A stretch of 64,000 bases of DNA from Brachynemurus nebulosus (lineage: Eukaryota; Arthropoda; Insecta; Neuroptera; Myrmeleontidae), in NCBI GenBank assembly GCA_035578155.1, contig JAPWDM010000012.1, forward strand, positions 14,018,501 to 14,082,500, in the 5' to 3' direction. How positions within the stretch are numbered: position 1 is the first letter of the stretch; the number at the start of each line of letters is the position of its first letter. The position numbers and the translations under genes are program-made. The notes below the pieces were generated by a model. That model worked only from the letters and a program-made list of their open reading frames with translations, ran no database searches and was not told where the DNA came from. This document shows positions 32,835-44,239 of this stretch, piece by piece.

Positions 32835-34792
32835 CAGTCAAACCTGGATAAGGGAGAACTGGATAAGCGAGAAAATTCGGTAAGTGAGAGTAATTGCTAG
32901 GTCCCGTAACTTTATCACTCTAAAACCTCTATGAGTGAGAAACAAAAACCTGTATAAGTGAGTCATTTTTCGCTCGTGGACCTCTATAACTGAGACTGCT
33001 AACTGCCTGTACCTCTATAAACGACAGTTAAACGTATTTAACATTTGCTATTTATGACTCATTCTTAAATTTGAAAGCACTTATACATATTTTATAAGAA
33101 TGCCTGAATGTGGCTTATGTTGTTGTTTTCTTATAATTCGAGGAACTCATTTTCTATTCAAATAGCCAAAATGTATTTTTTTTCTTTTTTGTAAGCTTAT
33201 CTATGTGCAAATATGTATATGGGTGATTCCGTTCTAACTGTGATTTTTTATGTCCTGTACTGTTTGCTCTCACTGGTCGTTAATTAACGATCTATTAATG
33301 AAATTTTTGTGTTTATTGTATATTCTTGAACATATTTCATCACTTTTTTTTGTAAAGTATGGCTTGCAATCCAGAGGAAACTTACACTTTATCTCTTAAA
33401 TGTCAGTACCGTGGCATGTCCATTTCTAGAATTTTTATATAAATTGTTTATTTTTTTTTTGTCGCAATATACGATTCAAACTAATTAGATTAAATTTACA
33501 AAAATTTACACATTTTTTCCCAATATTTACAAACATCAAGTTGATGGATTAGTGCAATAAATTTTGTGTCATTTTAGAATTCAATTTCAAAAAAGGTATG
33601 TCATAAATTTACTTGTCAGTACCGTGGTATTGATAAACTTGACCAACTATGAATTTTTTGTATCATAAGTAATAAATTTTTGTACTTATGACTAGCCTTA
33701 ATTATATAGTGAATGGATATTATTAAATTCATAACCAAATAATTACAGTTGCTGTTTTAAATGAAAATGTCAGTACCGTGTCTGTCAGTACCGCGCAGTG
33801 ATATACATGGATGGCCAACTATGTACCTATTTTTGAAGCAAGTATGTTGTACACAACCGGGATCTATGACAACGAAAACCCCAATATAAACAATTGATAA
33901 GAGTGTGACAACAACACATTTAAGGTGATGCTATCTTTTTTTACTGCTGACTCAAAATTAGCATTTCTTTAACAAATGTATTTTGTCATTCATTAGATAA
34001 AGACAAAATATAGTTTAGAAATACAAATGACTGCTGTCATCTTTTTCTTTAATGACTATTTAACTTTTTAAACGATTTTTTAAGTTGCCTCTCTATGTAT
34101 CTCTATGGTACCGCGTGAAGAAATAATTAATCAGTAATAAAATTTGATTTCAGTAATAAATCACAAGCTGATTTATCAGAATTTTTAAAAATATATTTGT
34201 TAGAACATTATATAAAATCATTATACTTAGTTTTTCTTTTTTACAAGATGTTAATTATTAGTTTCAGTTTCAGTATATTTTATTTCCCAGTATATTTTCA
34301 GTCCGTTTGACTTGAAATATTTATCATAATTACCTGTAACTACTATTAAATATTAAAATTAGTCCGATGGTGGGGATTTTTGGAATTTCTTTTTTTTTTA
34401 CTATTTTTAAAAATTTGAAATTTGATTGTCATTTTCGAAACTTTAAAGTTGTAGCGAAATCCTTTCCGACTTTCATTTTTACAATAATTTATAATAATAA
34501 TATGCATATACAAATAAAAAAAAATTTAATTTTAAAATCCAAAAATTATTAGTAACAAAAAAATCACAGTTAGAACGGAATCACTCATATGTATATTATT
34601 CTAATAAGTGGTATCCATACAATACATGCATGTTTCTCAATACATATATTGGTTGTATTTTTTCTAGACCTCTATAAGTGAGATAAACTTCTCCCGTACC
34701 TCTGCAAGCTAGAAACTCGGGTTAGTGAGAAACCTCTATAAGAGAAAAATAGTACGCGGTCCCTTCAACTCTCTCTTATCCAGGTTCGACTG
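32835..34792 (+). mobile_element. pogo/Tigger-like element, interrupted by a nested insertion
   Basis: TA at 32833-32834 and 34793-34794. Ends CAGTCAAACCTGGATAAG and the complement of CTTATCCAGGTTCGACTG (two differences over about 23 bp). The flanking parts contain many CTATAAGTGAGA-type repeats (AACCTCTATGAGTGAG, CCTGTATAAGTGAG, CCTCTATAAGTGAGATAA). These ends and phrases are typical of Tigger/pogo elements. With the nested 1366-bp element and its duplication removed it is about 580 bp and has no transposase. Confidence 0.8.
33221..34586. mobile_element. 1366-bp element with GGGTGATTCC ends and 10-bp duplication
   Basis: Inverted ends of 29 bp with one difference (GGGTGATTCCGTTCTAACTG at the left; the right end begins GAGTGATTCC when read inward). 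The target duplication is ATATGTATAT (33211-33220 and 34587-34596). A 9-10 bp duplication with G-starting ends fits Mutator-like elements. The motif GTCAGTACCGTGG or a variant occurs four times inside (about 33402, 33616, 33769, 33781). No transposase frame. It is inserted in the pogo-like element. Confidence 0.8.
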
Positions 34793-34795
34793 TAT

Positions 34796-35154
34796 TTTTT
34801 TTTTTTTTTTTATAATATTATTTAATTGTCAATGTTCAGGTAGGTTTAAAACGTAAAACGTGCTTGCGAAAATTTTCAATTTGAAGGGAAAAAGTTGTCA
34901 TATTTTAAAAGTGATTACTACAGTGCTTTCGCTACCATTTCATTTTTGATTGTGCAAAATAAACGTACAATATATTTATAATATCACAATAATATGGATG
35001 CAGTAGACAGTGGTACATAATGAGATCTGTTGTAGATGACGTGCTATCAAAAATAAACTTTTTAGAAGAAAAATTGTTAAAAAAATATTTATTAAAATAA
35101 CAATACGAAAACTGTGTTGTTATGATAATTCGAATCATTCACCTACTGACCATG

Positions 35155-35157
<3 letters not shown>
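34796..35157. other. no gene recognised
   Basis: Starts with a T-run after the pogo-like element, then AT-rich DNA; nothing supported. Confidence 0.4.

Positions 35158-35206
<49 letters not shown>
35158..35206. repeat. (TTA)n microsatellite
   Basis: Pure trinucleotide run of about 48 bp. Confidence 0.95.
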
Positions 35207-35208
<2 letters not shown>

Positions 35209-35524
35209 AATTTTTTCTCAAAAAATATCTGTATGTACGTATGTTTTTAGAGTCAAGTCATTGAATGTTGCGCGCTATCAGGATTGAAAAATTGAATTGA
35301 TTTGTAAAATTGTAAAAGTGTGAGACCAACTTTTGTTGCATCTAGTCTATCTGTACATACATGTATTTTGTTGATCTGTTTTTGGTTTTAGAAATATGTA
35401 AAAATGAACAAAAAATCAAAAATTTTGTAAATTAATTTATTATATTTTATAAAAATATTATGAAAGGATCGTTAAACTTATTAAAGTGCGGGCGGTGAAA
35501 ATATAGTAGGGTAACATTTCGCAA
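35207..35524. other. no gene recognised
   Basis: AT-rich spacer ending with the A that precedes the first Helitron of the pair. Confidence 0.4.
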
Positions 35525-36067
35525 TCTATACATATAATAAAATTGTAACGAGACCATTTCTGTACATGGAATATTTTTTGAAAATTATAGTGGTACTGAA
35601 AACAGTTATCGGTGTAGATATCAAAACAGCGATTTTTAAAATTTTTGTCTGTCTGTTCACGCATCACGCAAAAACTATTGGACGGATTTGAATAAAATTT
35701 GGTGTGGTGATAACTTATTACCTAGGGCAACATTTAAGATAGTTTTTACTCCGGGAAAATACCTCATTCCCACGGGCAAATAGAAAAACCATTTTGTGCA
35801 TGTGCACGTATTACGCAAAAACTTTTGGACGGATTTTTATGAAATTTGGTGTGGTGATAACCTATTACTTGGGTCAACATTTAAGATACTTTTACTCCGG
35901 GAAAATTCCTCATTCCCACGGGAAAATAGAAAAACCATTTTGAGCATATGCATGCATTACACAAAAATTATTATTCTTTGCAAATTCTGAATAATTATTA
36001 CACTTACATACTTCTCATTGGGTTTATAACAATGCTTTGCGCGAACGACGTCCGCGGGTATGGCTAG
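35525..36067 (+). mobile_element. non-autonomous Helitron, family E copy 2
   Basis: Starts TCTATACATATAATAAAATT after an A (35524) and ends GGCTAG (36067) followed by T, the A/T insertion rule of Helitrons. TCTGTCTG follows a conserved GTAACGAGACCATTTCTG block. Two internal repeats of about 147 bp with AAAACTATTGGACGG and CTCATTCCCACGGG. The terminal hairpin is GCGCGAACGACGTCCGC. Confidence 0.85.
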
Positions 36068-36622
36068 TCTATACATATATTAAAACTGTAACGAGACCAT
36101 TTCTGTACATGGAATATTTTTTGAAAATTATAGTGGTACTGTAAACAGTTATCGATGTAGATATCAAAACAGCGATTTTTAAAATTTTTGTCTGTCTGTC
36201 TGTCTGTTCACGCATCACACAAAAACTATCGGACGGATTTTGATGAAATTTGGTATGGTGATAAGCTATTGCCTGGATAAACATCCAAGATACTTTTTAC
36301 ATCAGGAAAATGTCTTATTCCCACGGGAAAATAGAAAAGCTATTTTGAGGATGTGCACACATTACGCAAAAACTATTGAACGGATTTTGATGAAATTTGG
36401 TGTGGTGATAGCTTATTACCTGCGTCAATACTTGGGATACTTTTTATTACGGGAAAATATCTCATTCCCACGGGAAAATAGAAAAACCATTTTGAGCATG
36501 TGCATGCATTACGTAAAAATTATTGTTCTATGCAAGTTCTGTATACTTATTACACTTATACGTTTAATTCTCATTGAGTTTATAACAGTGCGTCGCGCGA
36601 ACGACGTCGCGGTTACAGCTAG
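36068..36622 (+). mobile_element. non-autonomous Helitron, family E copy 3, abutting copy 2
   Basis: Begins TCTATACATATATTAAAACT immediately at the base after the CTAG of copy 2 and ends CAGCTAG before T at 36623. The hairpin CGCGAACGACGTCGCG lies just upstream of the end. It has the same GTAACGAGACC block and two internal repeats. Head-to-tail arrays in which each new insertion uses the terminal T of the previous one are known for Helitrons. Confidence 0.85.
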
Positions 36623-36962
36623 TTTTTTAATTATGTTGAAATCTTAGACTGTTAAGTAAGAATACTATTTTGCTTCAAGTCCCTCCTGTTGGGCTGGTAA
36701 GTAGTAGAGCTGTCAAATAAAGTGTAGTGCTGTGGTGGTCCTGAAAACTGTGTGACGAAATGGTAACATAATTCATTTGTCTTACTTCTGTTTACTTGGA
36801 GATACTTCTGTGAAATTTAAAAAAGTCATAAGCATACTGTATAAATAATTCAGGTTCATGTACCGAAAAGAAGTTTGGCGTCGGAAGTTGAAAAATCTTT
36901 TTGTTTTTTATGTGGATAAATTGCTCTCAAATTGTTTCATCAGAAACTTAATTATCACAATT
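36623..36962. other. no gene; diverged repeat at 36.86 kb
   Basis: AAGAAGTTTGGCGTCGG and TTTTTGTTTTTTATGTGG resemble the 32.57-kb stretch. No gene recognised. Confidence 0.4.
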
Positions 36963-37097
36963 AATAGTATATTGTGCAATAAGTGCCGGAAATTGTCGAT
37001 TGTCCACGAAAGCGAAATTGAGCGCACGAACGTAGTGAGTGCGCACATTCGCTTGAGTGGGGCAATCGACAATCCCGCAGGAGTTGCACATACTATT
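36963..37097. repeat. 135-bp GC-rich foldback
   Basis: AATAGTATATTGTGCAA and GAAATTGTCGATTG pair with CAATCGACAAT and TTGCACATACTATT. Inside, GCGAAATTGAGCGCAC pairs loosely with GTGCGCACATTCGC around GAACGTAGTGA. It is the most GC-rich structured patch of its neighbourhood. The GAGCGCACGAACGTAGTGAG phrase recalls terminal motifs of some animal transposons, but I cannot name the family. Confidence 0.6.
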
Positions 37098-37331
37098 TTT
37101 TATTACGAATTTCACATACTTTTTTCTATTATTTTCACTATTTTTGACATTTTTATTACTTTTTAAAATAATATTTTTAAGTGTTCGTCTTTTTTTTCTG
37201 AATTAATTATCGTTTAAATTACTTTGTTGGTGGTTTCTATAGAAATAATTATGAAATATTTATTAAATGAAAAATTAAGAGGCGGCTTTACGTGTTTTGA
37301 TTAAATTTTGCGTGTTTTATTGTCAATTTGC

Positions 37332-37441
37332 GTGTGGAAAGTTACTTTCCACACACAAAAAAGTATGCGGGAAGAGTACAGTGGGCAAACAGCTATCTTG
37401 CGTACAGAAATGTGTGCGCCAAGTTAGTACTTCTCCCGCAT
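37332..37441. repeat. two adjacent hairpins
   Basis: GTGTGGAAAGT-T-ACTTTCCACAC (37332-37353) is a perfect 23-bp palindrome. Directly after it, ATGCGGGAAGAGTAC (37364) pairs with GTACTTCTCCCGCAT (ending 37441), stem about 15 with one difference and a loop of about 48 bp. They lie 250 bp from the 36963 foldback and share its GC-rich composition, so all three may belong to one element. Confidence 0.6.
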
Positions 37442-38111
37442 GAGTCATAAAAAATATATTAAAATATAAATATTTATAATTAAGCTATGGACTATTAAAA
37501 CATATAGGCAATCAGACATACAATTTATGTTGTTTGCCTATATTTAAGGACAATTCGATTTTGACAGATGGATATTGTTATAAATAAACAAAATATGTAT
37601 TTTAATAATTATTCAAAAAAATTAGTGTATAGACATGGTTACCAAATAAAATAAATTGAAGAATTAAGGACTTTGACTCTTATTCCTATTCCCCCGCCTC
37701 CCGTACCGTAACGTAGCTTTTTACATAGCCTCTCCCCTCAGCCAGGTTACGTAGTTTATGGATACTCACATCCCACTTATCTCGGACGTAATGTTATTTT
37801 CCGTCGGAAATAAGTGCTATAACCAATCCAACTTTACCCTATATTTATTCTACATATACTTTCACTTATCCGATAATTTTTTTCTATTTTTTATTCACAA
37901 GTATTTATATTATTTTATTAATAACGTCTTGATCATTTTATAATGTTTATGTACACACATATGAAAATATTTAAATAAGAATTATGACTGCTTGTATAAT
38001 ATTTTAAAACTTTATTTAGTTTTACTGTTTGGTGTGTGGTGAAGTCTTCTACTGACTTTTGTTTGCATATTTGTAATGGTTTTAACAAAACGTATCAAAT
38101 TGTTACAAATA
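37442..38111. other. no gene recognised
   Basis: AT-rich. A small inverted pair ATATAGGCAATCAGACA / TTGTTTGCCTATAT near 37502-37543 is noted. Confidence 0.4.
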
Positions 38112-38113
38112 TA

Positions 38114-38977
38114 CCGAAGACGGGCATGAATCGGGACAGGCGGGTGAATAGGGACGAAACGAAAACGAAGCTTGAAGTTGAATAATGAATATTAAAAAGT
38201 CAGTTTAGATTGACGTCTTCAAACAGTGCTATTTTTTGTTTCTTAAAACTTTATCTAAAAACTATTTATTTCGGTGCTCTTATAAACAAATTGTTGTTTT
38301 ATCAAAAATTTAGTTATTTTAAAATATTTCTGAAAAAAGAAAACTGCAAACTTTTAGTTTTTTTTTATTTTTTTTAAGAGGAAATAATGAGGACTTGACA
38401 TTTCGGCTAAGTTGGAAGTTAATAGGGACGGAAGAGGTGTCAATAGGGACAGTATATAGGTAAATAGGGACGTTATATCAAATATAAAGGGACGAATGTG
38501 GGGTGATTAGAGACGAATGAAAGATGTATTGGAACATAGAACACAGCACTTTCAAGGTTATCAAGTCTTTCGATATTTTTATAAACACATTCATTATAAA
38601 CTTGACTTAAGATTTTACGTTTATTTCTACAGAAAATCATCAAGTATATTATTTATTTATTAATTTTTTGTTTTAATGTATAAATACAAAAAATTCGAAA
38701 TTATGTTATATTTGAATTTCAATTTTGATCGGCCCTACGGGTTGTCCCCATTCGCCTTTTTATCGTCTCTTTTCACCCCAATTTTTCATAGAGAATAAAT
38801 TTGATTTTTGTTATTTTTTTTAAAAACCACCGATATTTTCAAAATTTTTTAGATACTGTAATAAAGTGACCATCCTCGTATAAATTTTTAATATATTAAC
38901 GATTAGGTACTCATAAAATAAATACAAAAAAATACGATGTAAAGTCGGAATTGGTGCCTATTCATCCCTGTCTACGG
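38114..38977 (+). mobile_element. TA-flanked element with repeated AATAGGGACG, family J full copy
   Basis: TA at 38112-38113 and 38978-38979. Ends CCGAAGACGGGCATGAATCGG and the complement of TATTCATCCCTGTCTACGG. The phrase AATAGGGACG or a close variant occurs about six times (near 38130, 38147, 38425, 38443, 38464, 38483). The right 250 bp recurs alone at 28843. The TA target suggests the mariner/Tc1/pogo group. No transposase. Confidence 0.72.
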
Positions 38978-38979
38978 TA

Positions 38980-39288
38980 TGACTTAGAGGAGATAAAAAT
39001 ATTTTACGAATTTTAACTGTGGTATATGTATTCGTACTCTACCTCTTGTTGATATTCTAAGATTTTATAAATATAGTATATAGTAGTAAATAGTGATGAT
39101 GATAATAATTTGTAAAGATCTTTCTTCGACGTTCATCATCCGTTCCGTCGGCTTTACGCCAAAATACACAAAACGTTATATTTTATAGGTATGTAAAATA
39201 GCGTGCACAAAAACATTGAAGGCTACGATGGATAACTCTCTTGAGATTCATAAATAATTCAATGCTAGATAAGTCATCATTCCTTCTC
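38980..39288. other. no gene recognised
   Basis: AT-rich spacer. Confidence 0.4.
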
Positions 39289-39296
39289 ATTCACTT

Positions 39297-40155
39297 ATTG
39301 GGCAATTCCATGAAATGATGGAATTTTAGTAAAAATTAAAAAATGAAAATTTAATTAATCAAAATTATGCCTACTTGATACTCAGAAGACTAAATCACTA
39401 ATATACAACGTTTTTTTTAAATTTTTTACCTTTAATTGTTTTTATTTTGTAAATTTAGCTTAAAAATTTATTACCTAATAAAAAAAAAAATATTGTAACT
39501 TGTGATTTTTTTCGAATGCATATTAAAATACAGCTAAATTTACCCTTTTCTTTATGCTGAAATAATTACTATACTCGTTTTGAGTATTATTTTGATTTTT
39601 TGTCAAGCTACGAATTCGAGTAATGGAAGCTAACAAAACCGATAGACGTTTTTTTTATTTCTAAAAATAAACTTTTATCTTTGTTATCTATCATATTTTC
39701 CAAAAAATCAAACTAATAAACCACTTACTTTTTAATAAAACTTGTAATGTAAGTGACCAAAGAGGTGTAATGTTAGTGACCGATTAAAAGTTACATTTTT
39801 AGCAAAAATATATAATATTTTATGAAATTTATTATTAAAATAATTTATTGAAACATTATTTGTTTAAATTTACTTAAATGAAGCTGTTTGTTATCAAAAT
39901 AGAAAATTCTCATTGTGTGCAAGATGAAAAATTATGTTCCTTTTTGAGTAATGTAATTGACCACCTACTTTATCTTGTATAAAAAAAATTTATATGCATT
40001 TTTTGTTGTTTGATTTCCTTTGTTTAAAATTTCAAATCGTATTCGATTTAATTTGACTAAATTTTAGTGAATTTACTCATTAAATACAAAAATTCAAAAG
40101 ATTTTAATTCCAATTTTAAATAAAATTGTAATGTAAGTGACCATGGAATTACCCT
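39297..40155. mobile_element. 859-bp element with GGGTAATTCCATGG-type ends
   Basis: Left end GGGCAATTCCATG (after ATT) and right end complement of CATGGAATTACCC. The flanking 8-mer ATTCACTT is duplicated (39289-39296 and 40156-40163). GTAATGTAAGTGACC and variants occur four times (about 39747, 39768, 39950, 40128), the last overlapping the right end. The terminal bases resemble the 33221-34586 element, so I place it in the same broad group. No transposase. Confidence 0.65.
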
Positions 40156-40272
40156 ATTCACTTTTGCTATTACTAAACTTGTTGTATACACTGTTAGAGA
40201 TTATTTTTTTGCTTTTTTTTTGTAAAGTAGATATCTAAATATTTTGTACTTAGGTGAATCTTTTAAGTCAGT

Positions 40273-40581
40273 CAGGATCGGATCTAGGGGGGGCAGCGAG
40301 GCACGTGCGCCCTGGAAGTTTTTAGGGGGTGCCAAAAACGTAATTTGAGGGGTGCCAAAACGCTGACAATGCTAAAAATATTTTTGGCGCAGTAAAATTT
40401 TAAAAATTGTGGAAGTGATGAGCAAAAAAGAAAAAAAGGTCAACAGTGCCCATTTCTGATAGGGTCCAGGTGACTTTTTTTTGTCATCACTTCCTTTACC
40501 AGGGAAAATTTTTTTTACTTGCGGGGGGCCCAAACAAGAAAATTTGCCTCCCCCCTCCTAATAACTCTAGGTCCGGCCCTG
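40273..40581. mobile_element. hAT miniature element, 309 bp
   Basis: Perfect 8-bp duplication AAGTCAGT (40265-40272 and 40582-40589). Ends CAGGATCGGATCTAGGGG (left) and the complement of CTAGGTCCGGCCCTG (right). CAGGGCCGGAxCTAG ends are a common hAT type. The interior has GGGGTGCCAAAA repeated. Non-coding. Confidence 0.85.
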
Positions 40582-40589
40582 AAGTCAGT

Positions 40590-40999
40590 AACAGTTTGGA
40601 AAGTAACGGGAGCTGGGGGGATTTAATAATTGAAATTAATTGATAAAATATAACTGAACATTTTTATGTGCGATGGATAGGGACCGCATAAAAAAATTGC
40701 ACAAAAAAGTATATTCAAAAATATCATAAATAGCTATAAAAAGTTTAGTTTGGTCCAAATTGTAAAAAAAAAACCTTTTTTATGCGGTGGATCGGGACCG
40801 CAAAATACATAACTCAAAACTCTCAAAACATCACGATTTCCTTAGAAGTTGCTTTTCTAAACAAGATAAAGCATTAATTTACACGTGGGAACATTTTATT
40901 TCATTTTTATGATATTAGGAAAATTGTGAAAAATACATCTGTAAAAACAAAATGTTTAAGTTTCCTACTTTCTCTTGATTTTGATTCACATTATGTCTT
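40590..40999. repeat. non-coding; GGACCGCATAAAAAA motifs
   Basis: GATGGATAGGGACCGCATAAA (about 40672) and GGTGGATCGGGACCGCAAAA (about 40785) are near-identical phrases, and a third, GGACCGCATAAC, lies at about 41898 beyond the TTAA element. The spacing suggests one older repeat split by the 41004-41867 insertion. Confidence 0.5.
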
Positions 41000-41003
41000 T
41001 TAA

Positions 41004-41867
41004 GGGGATGGTAATGTTAATTCGGCAGAAAAAACGCCCATTTTTAAGAATTTTTTCAGACGTTACGGGTAAAACAACTTTAATTAATCGATCATAGGAT
41101 TATAGTACAACATACGACAACATTTCCTTGTTTTTTTAAAACAAAGTATAAATAATTAAGCCAACAGCAGCAAATCTTCGATGGAGCCTCGAAAAAAAGT
41201 TGTTTGTAGGCTAACAATATAACTCATGAGTGGATCATCCGAAATAAAAAAAAAATATATTATATTATTAGATAACCTCTTTCCTAAGGTATCCCTAGGA
41301 GGAATTTTTATTTTTTCGATTTTTTAATTTTTGGTGACACTCAGAAGTGAAAACACCGATTTTCGTCTAAAAAATTGACCTACTTCTTTGTTATTGTAAA
41401 ATTAATAATTATGAAAAATAAAAAAAAGCTCCCAGGGATACTTGGTAACTTATGTAAGGAAGCTGTATACAAAACAATCCGTCGAGTAGATTTTGATTTA
41501 AACTGTTCACCGGTTTCAAAAATGACAAGTTTCAGAAAATCTCTTTAAAGTTTTTTATACCTGAAAATGCAATATTAAATATGAAAAAATTTTTCATACC
41601 TACGTCTTTGGTTATAGTGTATACTTACAAACTACAAAGACCCATCGATGAATAAAAGAATTCAGGGATTCTGAGAGCACAAAGCCACGTACCTGCTGGG
41701 CAGGATACGAAAACGTATCGGAGCAAAAGACGCTCAAAGTTCTATATCTTAGTTAGTTTTACTCTGATTTGTTTCAAATTTTGACACAACAATCTTAAGA
41801 TGTTGTACAATCATACGAATAAATAAAAAAAATAATGAGAAAAAAATTTTAATACATTACCATCCCC
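41004..41867 (+). mobile_element. TTAA-flanked element, family V copy 2
   Basis: TTAA at 41000-41003 and 41868-41871. Ends GGGGATGGTAATG and the exact complement CATTACCATCCCC. The body shares GGATCATCCGAAATAAAAA, GTTAGATAA-like, a CCTAGGAGGAATTTTT-like stretch and CGTCGAGTAGATTTTG-like parts with 16078-16943. piggyBac-like by target. It has no TA tract, unlike copy 1. Confidence 0.78.
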
Positions 41868-41871
41868 TTAA

Positions 41872-42566
41872 TGCCTTTTAAAAACCATATAAAAAAGGAC
41901 CGCATAACAAAAGGTTCAGCTGTAAATAATATGTATATCGTAGAAAATTTTTTTGGACATTAAAAAAGACTCGAAAAATTAAACTGAGATTCCTTTTACA
42001 TTTTTCATTCTTCATTTTGTGAAATACTGAACTTCAAAGTGTTTTGTTATTTTTTTTTTTTTTTTTATTTCCGTCTGTATTTTTGCAACTGTGGGCCAAA
42101 AAATTATGGATGTTAGAAATTAGTAAAAAGACACGACTATTATTTTGACTTGTCGGTAACTAAAAATTCAGAAATTATTTTAACTTGTCGGTAACTAAAA
42201 ATTCAGAAATAATTTAAAGTAGAAAAGTGGATCCCAATACTTAAATGAAATTTTACATTGACGTATGTTTCATTATTAGAAAATATCTCCCAAAACTTAA
42301 AGTTTAAATATAGATAAGGAAAAAGCTGAAAAATCAATAAAATTTTATGAATGTTCTTCGTAAATTACTCCAGTAGATTCCATGTACCTTATCGTATGGA
42401 ATATTGTTATAAAGACTTTTTTAAAAAAAATTTTAAGCCTTTTATTGTGAAATATTGGACTTATAATAACTTTTTAAACGAGGGCCAATTAAAAGCAAAA
42501 ATAAAAAAAAAAAACTATCGGTAGTAGCACTTACTATGAAATTTCAGTTATAGAATATTTCATATA
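41872..42566. other. no gene; short tandem at 42143-42212
   Basis: Two 35-bp units with ACTTGTCGGTAACTAAAAAT. Otherwise AT-rich without gene signals. Confidence 0.5.
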
Positions 42567-43101
42567 CAGTATCGCACCGATAATGGAAACATCAGTTTTG
42601 GAAATTTTTTGAGAGCATCAAGCTAGTCAACATCACTTTTGGAAAGTTGCATCAAAAATGTCAAGTACGTAAATATTAAATCCATGAGCAATACACCATG
42701 ACGCATGATTTTATCAAAAGAAACAAATAAATATACGGGTAATAGTAGTGACAAACAACAACAGACCTCAAAGCGTGGAAATGTAGATTTTAATTATTGT
42801 ACATAGAATCTATATGTATTATGTTCTGTGGCGGTTTTTATCATACGTAAAATGTAAGCAAAATTATTTCAAAACAAATTAATAAAACGGCAAATGAAAA
42901 AATATATTCTGAGATAAATAATTTTTAATTCTTTACTTCTTTACTTCTTTTTTCTTTTATTAATATTTAAAAAAAAAACATAATTTTAATTCAAAACATA
43001 ATCTTACGATATTTGTGAATTGCCCCTGATCAAAAAGCATCACTTTGGTCAAGCACCACTTTTGGAGACTACTTTTTCTTGACAAAACTGGTGCTCTACA
43101 G
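42567..43101 (+). mobile_element. TA-flanked element, family K copy 1
   Basis: TA at 42565-42566 and 43102-43103. The left end CAGTATCGCACCGATAATGG matches the ends of family K copy 2; the right end is diverged (reads CTGTAGAGCACCAGTTTTG inward). ACATCACTTTTGGAAAGTTGC is shared with copy 2. Tc1/mariner-type by target. No transposase. Confidence 0.6.
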
Positions 43102-43103
43102 TA

Positions 43104-43526
43104 TTTTATGTTGGTGACTTGTAGCAAAACAAATTACATATCACGTAATTAGCTCCCATAGTAACACATACAGTGAATGCATACACACGTATATATCAGT
43201 AATCTTATTGAATATATTTATCTATTTTTACAGTAAACCATAAAAATATACTATGTTTTTTTTAAACATTTTATCTTGAAAGTTACGGAAAATTCTATGG
43301 TTATTCACTACGGAATCCCAACTTAATGCGTATCAGACATGCACTTGGCAAATACTGTTTGAGATAGTTATGTCACACTACTTTTAAACAGACTATATAT
43401 TGTATAAGTACTTAAAAGATGTTCTTTCTAAAAGTGCTTTGCACGAAGTAAGCTTGGGTATAAAGCATATTCAGAAATATCGAGTATAAAAACAGCAGCA
43501 TACAATAGAGTTGATGAACAATATAT
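43104..43526. other. no gene recognised
   Basis: AT-rich spacer; CCCATAGTAACACA near 43149 also occurs near 1114, a possible old dispersed repeat. Confidence 0.35.
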
Positions 43527-44155
43527 GGGTAGTTCTTCAAGAGAAGGAATTTTGGACGGCCCAACGCCGTTTTGTATATTAATATTTTGAAAAATACATT
43601 TTTTCTAGATGGAAACTGTAAACCATTACTGCATCTAACTGGTCACTCAAAATAACCCGGTTTCGAAATATATTTTTTTTATAAAAAATGACACTTAAAA
43701 TGTAAAATTCTCAGTCTCCTGGTATGTCTCCTCTCCAAAGTAAAACATAGCAGACTAAATAATTATTTTTTCTGAATGGATAAAAAAAATTTATACTGTA
43801 GTAGTAATCTATAATATTGGTACTTTTTTATTGTATAAATAATTTTTGAATTTTTTTATATTTTCTTTAAGAAATATTCTATTGAATTTTGTCTCCCGAA
43901 CTTTGCATCATTCTCCTATCAAACCAAAACACTTAAAAATATAAAAAATTTATATTCCGAAATATAATAAATAAAATAAAGTACATGTTTTACTTAATTT
44001 GAGGTTGTATCAACTAATTCAGTTAATATTGTAAGTGAGATCGTACTCGGTCCAGTCTCCTGAAATTTCCATCCATTTTCGTGAAAAATACTGTGGATAT
44101 AAGAAATTTTTCAGTTGTATGAGTTGTAAATATTTTGTATTAGAATAGCGGACCT

Positions 44156-44157
<2 letters not shown>

Positions 44158-44236
<79 letters not shown>
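44158..44236. repeat. (TA)n tract abutting a pogo-like end
   Basis: TA run of about 78 bp that passes directly into the CAGTACACTCCCG end of the pogo-like element. Confidence 0.95.
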
Positions 44237-44239
<3 letters not shown>

